Positions 1 through 4,621 of a stretch of DNA of 7,605 nt are shown in pieces. This DNA comes from Candidatus Sulfotelmatobacter sp. Its GTDB lineage: Bacteria > Acidobacteriota > Terriglobia > Terriglobales > SbA1. The stretch covers positions 1 to 7,605 of the forward strand of contig JASLEQ010000541.1 in NCBI GenBank assembly GCA_030151135.1, read 5' to 3'. Positions within the stretch are counted from its first letter, which is position 1; the number at the start of each line of letters is the position of its first letter. Under the pieces are notes generated by a model. It had not been told where the DNA came from. It did not search any database and was given only the letters and a program-made list of their open reading frames with translations. Made by a program: the position numbers and the translations under genes.

Positions 1-1226
1 GTGTTATGCGACAGCGAGTGGGATCTCGCGGCCTCAAACGTCCAGCGCTTCCTGGGATCGAAGATTGTCACATCGGCGAAGCTGCCACGCGCCAGAGAAC
101 CGCGGCCATTGAGATCGAAAACCCTGGCTGGCCCAGAGGTAAATAGTTCAACGATACGTGGAAGGGGAACTTTGTGCTTCAGTTGCAGCTGGGTGATGGC
201 CAGGGGTAGGGCAGTCTCCAGACCGGTAATGCCAAAGGAAGCCTTCTCGAACTCGACTTGTTTTTCGTGCGTGGCATGTGGCGCGTGATCGGTGGCGATG
301 GCGTCGATGGTACCGTCGGCCAGCGCGGCAATGATTGCTTCCATATCGGATGCCGTGCGCAGAGGCGGATTCATTTTAAAATTCGTGCCGTACTCACCGA
401 CATTTTCATCGATGAGAGTGAAATGGTGGGGCGTGACTTCGCAGGTGACTCGCGCCTTGGCGCGTTTGCCTCGACGAACGGCCTTGAGAGCATCCGACGT
501 GGAAAGATGGGCGACATGCAGTCGCGATTCGCGAATGTGCTCAGCCAGGGTGACGTCGCGATCGACAATCGTTGCTTCCGCGGCCGAGGTCATTCCGCGC
601 AGGCCGAGACGGAATGAAGTAGGGCCAGCATGCATTGAGCAATTTTCCGTGACCCTAGTGTCTTCTGCGTGCTGGACCACTGGGAGATTCAGTTCCGCGC
701 CCAGGCGGAGGGCATTGCGCATCATTTCGTCTTCGAGGATCGGCTTGCCGTCGTCGGTGACTGCCACCGCGCCAGCTTGCTGTAGAGAGATGAAGTCGGT
801 GAGCGCTTCACCTTTACTGCCTCTGGTCGCTGCCGCGATCGGGAAGACGTTGACCAGTGCACCGCGCTCGGGCTGGAGAAGCCAGGTCACCCACTCTGCG
901 GTGTCGACAACCGGAGCGGTATTGGGCATGCAGCAGACTGTCGTAAAGCCGCCCGCCGCAGCGGCGGCTGTACCTGACGCGATTGTTTCCTTGTAACTCT
1001 GTCCCGGCTCGCGCAGGTGCACATGCAAGTCGATGAATCCGGGAGCAACGATTAAACCTTTCGCATCGAACTTCTCGTCGGCGGTGGCGCGAATGTTGTT
1101 CGGGGTCGCCACTTCAGCAACGCGCCCGTCACGGAGAAGAATGTCCATGGGCGCATTGATCTTCGCGGCTGGGTCGATCAGGTGGCCGCCTTTAATCAGC
1201 AGGCTTCGTGGGCTTTTTCCGGTCAT
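1..1226 (-). CDS. pyrC: Dihydroorotase, class I (PyrC), 3' end cut by window edge
   Basis: Catalyses reversible cyclisation of N-carbamoyl-aspartate to dihydroorotate, the third step of de novo pyrimidine synthesis, in the cytoplasm. The reading frame is open for 408 codons from the ATG to the window edge. Families of this type run about 425-430 residues, so only about 20 C-terminal residues are missing. All metal and catalytic positions of class I enzymes are visible: HVHLREPG (His68, His70, Arg72), the TDDG segment (Asp158/159), QHAED (His186), AHLST (His240) and ATDHAPH (Asp313, His317). The N-terminal small beta domain and the (beta/alpha)8 barrel are both present. The start is set by GGGAG at 1233-1237, six bases upstream, and by the ATGA overlap with the preceding ORF. 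Class I enzymes can assemble with aspartate transcarbamoylase, as shown in Aquifex. The pyrB neighbour is consistent with that, but a complex here is inference. Confidence 0.96.
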   Translation of the reverse strand, partial: MTGKSPRSLLIKGGHLIDPAAKINAPMDILLRDGRVAEVATPNNIRATADEKFDAKGLIVAPGFIDLHVHLREPGQSYKETIASGTAAAAAGGFTTVCCMPNTAPVVDTAEWVTWLLQPERGALVNVFPIAAATRGSKGEALTDFISLQQAGAVAVTDDGKPILEDEMMRNALRLGAELNLPVVQHAEDTRVTENCSMHAGPTSFRLGLRGMTSAAEATIVDRDVTLAEHIRESRLHVAHLSTSDALKAVRRGKRAKARVTCEVTPHHFTLIDENVGEYGTNFKMNPPLRTASDMEAIIAALADGTIDAIATDHAPHATHEKQVEFEKASFGITGLETALPLAITQLQLKHKVPLPRIVELFTSGPARVFDLNGRGSLARGSFADVTIFDPRKRWTFEAARSHSLSHN

Positions 1227-1564
1227 CTGCAGCTCCCGGGCAAATTCTTTTCCGCGGATTCACGCGGATCTCGCGGCTTTTGTCTGGCATTCTCAAACTC
1301 GTGGCGCCTGAATTGCGCTGGCGAACCAGAATTGAAGAGTAGGCCCACCTCAATGTCCGTTGCTCGTAGGTGTTTCCGTAATTGTTTTTCCGGTGCCACA
1401 TCGATGTCAGCGAGAACAACCGAGAATGCCTGGTCGTACACCGACTCGAGAAATCCGTGGCCGAGTGCGTTGAAGAAAATGCCGATAATCCACTCGGTCA
1501 ATTCTTTACGCTTTAATCCGCGTTCATCCACATAAATCCGCGGTAAAGAAGGTGCCGTTCTCAT
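1223..1564 (-). CDS. GxxExxY-family protein with the nuclease core deleted
   Basis: A 113-residue protein of the GxxExxY family (PD-(D/E)XK nuclease-like, Pfam PDDEXK_3 type). The diagnostic motif is GFLESVY at 37-43. It is preceded by the usual helix (ELTEWIIGIFFNALGHG) and followed far too soon by the family's C-terminal strand (ATDIEVGLLFNSG, 68-80). Full members carry about 45 residues between these parts, holding the R-x-D and E-x-K strands and the H-x-AQLL helix. Here the sequence jumps from EKQ (59-61) straight to LRKHL, so the catalytic residues are absent although the frame is kept. The first ~20 and last ~17 residues are encoded largely by flanking inverted repeats. The start ATG overlaps the pyrB stop by ATGA, with GGGAAGG four bases upstream (1569-1575). 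The stop overlaps the pyrC start, also by ATGA. Nuclease activity is not expected. It may be translated only as a passenger of pyrBC. The role of intact family members is not established. Confidence 0.72.
   Translation of the reverse strand: MRTAPSLPRIYVDERGLKRKELTEWIIGIFFNALGHGFLESVYDQAFSVVLADIDVAPEKQLRKHLRATDIEVGLLFNSGSPAQFRRHEFENARQKPRDPRESAEKNLPGSCR
1245..1282 (+). repeat. Inverted repeat, left copy, flanking the GxxExxY ORF
   Basis: Begins TTCTTTTCCGCGGATT and continues as CGCGGAT-type units spaced 9-10 bases apart. It matches the reverse complement of 1511-1550: 21 of the first 25 bases agree, and the inner ends are less alike. It lies just inside the pyrC-proximal end of the GxxExxY ORF and codes for that protein's C-terminal tail. 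The pyrC Shine-Dalgarno and start lie just outside it, 7-21 bases away. Confidence 0.65.
1511..1550 (-). repeat. Inverted repeat, right copy, flanking the GxxExxY ORF
   Basis: On the minus strand this reads TTCTTTACCGCGGATTTATG and then two further GYGGAT units at exact 10-base spacing. It is the inverted partner of 1245-1282. It begins ten bases after the pyrB stop and encodes residues 5-18 of the GxxExxY protein (the PRIYVDERGLKR segment). Confidence 0.65.
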
Positions 1565-2475
1565 CGCGCCTTCCCGAAAGCGCGCGCCAGAATGGCCATG
1601 CGCGTTGGGACGCCATTTCGCACCTCATCCACGATGACTGATTGAGGACCGTCGGCGACCTCGGCTGTTACTTCGAGGCCGCGAACGATTGGGCCGGGAT
1701 GCATCAGGATCGCATCGCGCTTCGCCAGTTTCAGGCGGGCGGGCGTCATTTGATATCGGGCAATGTAATCCGGTAACTGAATCTTCAGTCCGGCGAGCCG
1801 CTCCTTTTGGACGCGCAGCAGCATGACGACATCGGTGCCGCGCAGTGCTTCTTCGATGTGCCGTGTGACTCGAACGCCGGGAGCCAAGGTCGCCGCGACG
1901 TCGGGCACCAATTCCGGCGGACCGCACAGGATGATCTTTACTCCAAAGCGAGGCAGCAGATGACAGGCACTGCGGGCCACACGGCTGTGGAAGATGTCTC
2001 CGATGATCGCGGCTTGCAGACCCTTGAGTGATTTCTTGTGCTTCAGAATTGTTACGGCGTCGAGCAGCGCCTGAGAGGGATGCTCGTGCATTCCATCGCC
2101 GGCGTTGACGATGGGAATATCGAGATGCCGAGCCATCAAATGTGGAGCGCCGGCGGAAGGGTGACGGATAACGATGCAGTCGGCTCCGACGCCGCGCAGG
2201 GTGTATCCCGTGTCGAGAATGGACTCGCCCTTTTCGATGCTCGATCCGCTCGAATGCACAAGGACGGTCATCGCGCCAAGAGATTTTGCCGCGACTTCGA
2301 AGGACGAGCGCGTGCGCGTGGAGGGTTCGTAAAAAAGCAACACTACGCGCTTGCCGCGAAGCAAGGGCCGCGGCTTTTGCGGATTCATCCGGCGGGCCGA
2401 TTTCAAAAGGCTCTCAATCTCTTTGGTTTCGAGGTGCTCGATGCCGAGCAACGAGCCGCGTGCGGGCTTATTCAT
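1561..2475 (-). CDS. pyrB: Aspartate carbamoyltransferase catalytic subunit (PyrB)
   Basis: Transfers the carbamoyl group from carbamoyl phosphate to aspartate, the committed step of de novo pyrimidine synthesis. The 304-residue length is typical of the catalytic chain. Carbamoyl-phosphate site: YEPSTRTRSSFE with STRTR at 52-56, the KGES lysine (Lys82) on the 80s loop, and HPSQALLD (132-139). Hinge and aspartate domain: GDIFHSRVARS (159-169), RVQ (Arg221, Gln223) and HPGPIVRG (259-266). These segments separate it from ornithine carbamoyltransferase, which carries HPxQ with FTKxSxRTR-type and HCLP motifs. No pyrI regulatory-subunit gene is in the window. The ATG at 2475 lacks a strong Shine-Dalgarno. 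A sigma-70-like promoter sits about 40 bases upstream. No PyrR-type attenuator is evident in the 80-base leader region. The gene ends in an ATGA overlap with the next ORF. Confidence 0.97.
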   Translation of the reverse strand: MNKPARGSLLGIEHLETKEIESLLKSARRMNPQKPRPLLRGKRVVLLFYEPSTRTRSSFEVAAKSLGAMTVLVHSSGSSIEKGESILDTGYTLRGVGADCIVIRHPSAGAPHLMARHLDIPIVNAGDGMHEHPSQALLDAVTILKHKKSLKGLQAAIIGDIFHSRVARSACHLLPRFGVKIILCGPPELVPDVAATLAPGVRVTRHIEEALRGTDVVMLLRVQKERLAGLKIQLPDYIARYQMTPARLKLAKRDAILMHPGPIVRGLEVTAEVADGPQSVIVDEVRNGVPTRMAILARAFGKAR

Positions 2476-2510
2476 CGAGAGATGTTCGTCCAGAAAATGG
2501 CAAACCGTGC

Positions 2511-2540
2511 ATCATACGCGTGGTACCGGGGATGCTGCAA
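2511..2540 (-). promoter_or_regulatory. Putative sigma-70-type promoter of the pyrB operon
   Basis: On the minus strand TTGCAG (2535-2540) is followed after 18 bases by TATGAT (2511-2516). The latter matches the -10 consensus at five of six positions; the -35 matches only its TTG. Both lie in the 80-base gap between the zinc-ribbon gene and pyrB, giving an expected leader of about 30 bases. The placement argues that pyrB can be transcribed independently of the upstream gene. Confidence 0.4.
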
Positions 2541-2555
2541 GGTGGTCGATGCAGA

Positions 2556-3227
2556 CTAAATCCGGTTTCTGCGCCCGAGGACCGCTCCGCTCAGCGCGCC
2601 GCCAGCCGCTCCCAGAATAATCGCCATGAAGAACCCGAACACAAGAAAGAAAATCATCAGGAATTCCATGCCTTCCGGAGTCTTGAGGCGCTCGAAGATG
2701 GCGAGGACCTGAGGATCACTGGTACGCGCCGCCGCCTGAGCGATGGCATCCATGAGGCTTTTATGTACCTCGCTGCCCCTGTGCAACACGAGAACGAGGA
2801 GGGCTTCGAGGATGCATGAGGTGGCGAACCAGAGGAGGCCGCTGAGAGCGCCGAGTCGAGCCCCTGCCCAGGCTTTCAGTTCCAGAGCGGGCTGTCCATG
2901 GCGGTAAAAAACGACGGCGAGAAATCCCACGCTAAACATGGCAACCAGCAGATTGAGTCCGAGCAGCATGAGGACGGATGCCACGATCGCCGCCAGCGCG
3001 CACGGTTTAATGGCGTGCGACCAGCGCATGGACAGGGCCAGGACCGGGACTGTTTCCGTGGCGGGAAGGACGACTTCAGGGTGAGTAATCGCGGAGGGCT
3101 CTCCAAACGTGGTGGTAGCCGGGATCGATTCCGCGACCACAACCCGGATTTGGGGCGCCATGCAGTGCGGACAAAACACCCGGCCTTCTTCCACTACCTG
3201 GCCGCACTTGAAGCAGGGCTGTTCCAT
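2556..3227 (-). CDS. Zinc-ribbon membrane protein, function unknown
   Basis: From the ATG at 3227 this is a 223-residue protein (a TTG directly before it could add one residue). It opens with a short zinc ribbon of two C-x2-C knuckles, CFKC and CPHC, at Cys5/Cys8 and Cys19/Cys22. A linker of about 45 residues follows, rich in Pro, Thr and acidic residues. Hydrophobic segments come next: two closely spaced passes around 75-108, one around 124-148, and a Gly/Ala-rich one near 188-218. A soluble loop of about 40 residues (150-187) precedes the last segment. The C-terminus is basic (GRRNRI). This architecture, a cytosolic zinc ribbon joined to a small membrane domain, is common among uncharacterised bacterial proteins. 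It suggests a membrane-anchored adaptor but gives no defined role. It ends 80 bases before pyrB on the same strand, and a functional link to pyrimidine synthesis is not supported by the sequence. Confidence 0.85.
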   Translation of the reverse strand: MEQPCFKCGQVVEEGRVFCPHCMAPQIRVVVAESIPATTTFGEPSAITHPEVVLPATETVPVLALSMRWSHAIKPCALAAIVASVLMLLGLNLLVAMFSVGFLAVVFYRHGQPALELKAWAGARLGALSGLLWFATSCILEALLVLVLHRGSEVHKSLMDAIAQAAARTSDPQVLAIFERLKTPEGMEFLMIFFLVFGFFMAIILGAAGGALSGAVLGRRNRI

Positions 3228-3285
3228 CAACGTTCTCAGATATCAGTGTAGAAGAAGGGCGTCCTTGAAGGTAGCGCACTGGTGG

Positions 3286-3304
3286 AAGCGACGCAAGATG
3301 GCGC
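3286..3304 (+). repeat. Direct repeat, copy 1
   Basis: Reads AAGCGACGCAAGATGGCGC and matches 3408-3426 at 17 of 19 positions in the same orientation, 122 bases apart. On the minus strand it reads GCGCCATCTTGCGTC and lies about 60 bases upstream of the zinc-ribbon gene. Its TTG could serve as part of a weak -35 element. Confidence 0.5.
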
Positions 3305-3407
3305 CGGATCTGCCGACCTCGTGGCAGAGAGCCGTACGGAATGACCGATCCGCCTGCCCGTTGGTCCGTGCGCTGAGTTGTGCCAGCGAAATCGAGCTCC
3401 GCGGCAA

Positions 3408-3426
3408 AAGGGACTCAAGATGGCGC
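3408..3426 (+). repeat. Direct repeat, copy 2
   Basis: Reads AAGGGACTCAAGATGGCGC, the partner of 3286-3304. It lies 19 bases beyond the stop of the secreted-protein gene. It could be a paired protein-binding site or the edge of a small decayed insertion. Confidence 0.5.
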
Positions 3427-3445
3427 GCGCGATGAGTAGGGTGAA

Positions 3446-4018
3446 TTAAAGATCGCCCTGCTTCCCCCGGGTGTGGAGATACACGAGTGCGAAGTGGCTT
3501 CCGTTGTTATCTCCCGGTTCGACGGCAACGATGTGCTGATTGTCCTCCGTTCCGACTTTCAGTTCGGTTACCGGGCCGGAGTCTTCATCGCACTTGAGTT
3601 CTTTGCTCTTGGATGAATCTTTGTCGTCGTCGCTGGTGTCGAAAGTCGCGCCTCCGCGCTTGTGAGAATGACACTCGAGCACTTTGCCATATCTCTTGAG
3701 CTTGTCGCGATAGAAGTCGAGAACTTTGGACGGCGCGTCGTCGGAGACATAGTTCGCAACGACGAGCTTCATTCCGAAGGCTTCTGTCAGCACGCTAAGG
3801 TTCGCCTGGTCGTTGTTGTGGTCGTTGTCGGATTTTAGGCGAGCCCCGGGATAAAGAGGGACGCCGACCTTCTTGGCGTCCGCGTCGGCGCCGACGTGCA
3901 GGTCGCCGACGGAACTGCGAACGTCGAACGTCTTGTTATCGGATTTCGGGTCCTGAGCGATCGAAGGCAACGCGAAGGCGGCAAGCAGCGCGAGCAAAAG
4001 CGTGATGCGGTTTAACAT
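3446..4018 (-). CDS. Secreted protein, paralogue of the adjacent lipoprotein
   Basis: A 190-residue exported protein of unknown function. A classical Sec signal peptide (MLNR, hydrophobic core, cleavage site SIA|Q after residue 21) replaces the lipobox of its neighbour. The mature part aligns along its whole length with the gene at 4035-4607, at roughly 40-50% identity by eye. Shared landmarks are VGxxHV, YPGARL (56-61), D-x-P-x-KVL-x-x-Y, LK+YG, CH (Cys116), EL-x-C (Cys143), TELKVG, QHIVAVEP and a closing LVY-x-x-T-x-GK. The two cysteines are the only ones and occur at the same places in both proteins, suggesting a disulfide in the periplasm. A Lys/Asp/Ser-rich insertion (128-140) is probably a flexible loop. 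GGAG at 4027-4030, eight bases upstream, supports the ATG at 4018. It is the last gene of the nagZ cluster. I do not recognise a named domain. Confidence 0.85.
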   Translation of the reverse strand: MLNRITLLLALLAAFALPSIAQDPKSDNKTFDVRSSVGDLHVGADADAKKVGVPLYPGARLKSDNDHNNDQANLSVLTEAFGMKLVVANYVSDDAPSKVLDFYRDKLKRYGKVLECHSHKRGGATFDTSDDDKDSSKSKELKCDEDSGPVTELKVGTEDNQHIVAVEPGDNNGSHFALVYLHTRGKQGDL

Positions 4019-4026
4019 TTTCTACA

Positions 4027-4030
4027 CTCC
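4027..4030 (-). promoter_or_regulatory. Ribosome binding site of the secreted paralogue
   Basis: GGAG on the minus strand, eight bases before the ATG at 4018, within the 16-base gap after the lipoprotein stop. It fixes the start and shows the gene is translated from its own site within the polycistronic message. Confidence 0.6.
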
Positions 4031-4034
4031 GAAT

Positions 4035-4607
4035 CTAGATGTCTGCGTCCTTACCGTGCGTGCGCACGTAAACCAGGGAGAAGTTCGATCCTTTTCCGGC
4101 GGGTTCGACGGCGACGATGTGCTGATCATTGCGATTTCCAACTTTCAGTTCGGTGTCTGAGCCGCTGTCGCCCTCGCAGGTCAGCTCGCGCGAGTCATCG
4201 TTATGCTTCTTGAAGTTCGTATTTACATGAAGGCTGCTGGTATGGCATTGAAGGACGTCGCCATATTTCTTCAGCTGATCCTTGTAGTAAGCGAGAACTT
4301 TGTCAGGCGAGTCGTTGGACTCGTATTCCAGGGCCACAACTTTCAATTGAAATCCGAATCCGCTGATGTTGACGTTGGCGCTCTTGTCGTCGCCGTCGTC
4401 TTCCTTCTCTCTTAAGCGGGCACCCGGATACACCGGGATCCCGACATCACCTGGATTGGCATCTTTGCTGACATGGATGCCGCCCACCAGGCTATTGATG
4501 TCGACCTGCTTGTCTTGCCCATTCTTTTCTTTCTTCACGTTGATGCTGCAAGCCAGCGACCACAGAAATGCAATTGCAACAACGATCAGAATGCTAGTTT
4601 TGCCCAT
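4035..4607 (-). CDS. Probable lipoprotein, paralogue of the next gene
   Basis: A 190-residue protein whose N-terminus (MGKT, hydrophobic stretch, WSLAC) looks like a type II signal peptide with lipidated Cys20. The residue at -3 is Ser rather than the usual Leu, so lipidation is likely but not certain. The mature protein is highly charged (many Lys, Asp, Glu). It shares with its downstream paralogue the YPGARL motif (60-65), a D-S-P-D-KVL-AYYKDQLKKYG helix region, CH (Cys121), LTC (Cys144), TELKVG, DQHIVAVEP and a SLVYVRTHGK end. The conserved cysteine pair suggests a disulfide outside the cytoplasm. The ATG at 4607 is preferred over an upstream in-frame GTG at 4613: GAGGA at 4617-4621 stands nine bases from the ATG but only three from the GTG. 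It follows nagZ by 12 bases. The function is unknown; the context points to an envelope role. Confidence 0.86.
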   Translation of the reverse strand: MGKTSILIVVAIAFLWSLACSINVKKEKNGQDKQVDINSLVGGIHVSKDANPGDVGIPVYPGARLREKEDDGDDKSANVNISGFGFQLKVVALEYESNDSPDKVLAYYKDQLKKYGDVLQCHTSSLHVNTNFKKHNDDSRELTCEGDSGSDTELKVGNRNDQHIVAVEPAGKGSNFSLVYVRTHGKDADI

Positions 4608-4616
4608 TGCCACACA

Positions 4617-4621
4617 TCCTC
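4617..4621 (-). promoter_or_regulatory. Ribosome binding site overlapping the nagZ stop
   Basis: GAGGA on the minus strand shares bases with the nagZ TGA (4620-4622) and is nine bases from the ATG at 4607. The arrangement favours translational coupling of nagZ and the lipoprotein and decides the lipoprotein start. Confidence 0.6.

Larger units (their letters stand above)
1245..1550. mobile_element. Candidate repeat-bounded insertion carrying a GxxExxY remnant
   Basis: A unit of about 306 bases bounded by the inverted repeats and sitting exactly in the pyrB-pyrC junction. Bases 1321-1560 are 50% GC (120/240), whereas three sampled 60-base stretches of pyrB (1561-1620, 1681-1740, 1801-1860) are 63% (114/180). 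Removing the unit leaves a 28-base pyrB-pyrC gap that still holds the GGGAG of pyrC, a normal operon junction. I see no target-site duplication and no transposase, so any movement would have to be in trans or by recombination. Calling it mobile is inference. Confidence 0.4.
3231..3445. other. Intergenic gap with a direct repeat, no convincing gene
   Basis: A 215-base stretch between the zinc-ribbon gene and the secreted protein gene. Open frames exist on both strands: a plus-strand frame ending at 3435 and a minus-strand frame at 3236-3418. Neither shows a recognisable motif or a convincing Shine-Dalgarno. The stretch holds the 19-base direct repeat listed separately. No hairpin followed by a T-run is seen after the gene ending at 3446. 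Confidence 0.5.

Noticed and set aside
292..996. Long plus-strand open frame of 234 codons
   Set aside because: It is the antisense shadow of pyrC, whose minus-strand frame carries every dihydroorotase motif. The plus-strand translation is low-complexity Arg/Ser/Ala with no domain.
1192..1419. Alternative minus-strand frame within the GxxExxY unit
   Set aside because: It lacks the GxxExxY motif and runs into pyrC in another frame. The 1223-1564 frame has the motif and both ATGA overlaps.
2476..2555. PyrR-type attenuator or riboswitch in the pyrB leader
   Set aside because: The gap is only 80 bases and shows no stem-loop pair or U-tract of the expected layout.
3301..3435. Small plus-strand ORF starting ATGGCGCCG in the intergenic gap
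   Set aside because: It has no family likeness, a poorly placed Shine-Dalgarno and Arg-rich composition as expected of random GC-rich sequence. It would also be the only plus-strand gene.
3420..3436. GC-rich near-palindrome as a terminator after the secreted-protein gene
   Set aside because: The near-palindrome has no room for a loop and no T-run follows on the minus strand.
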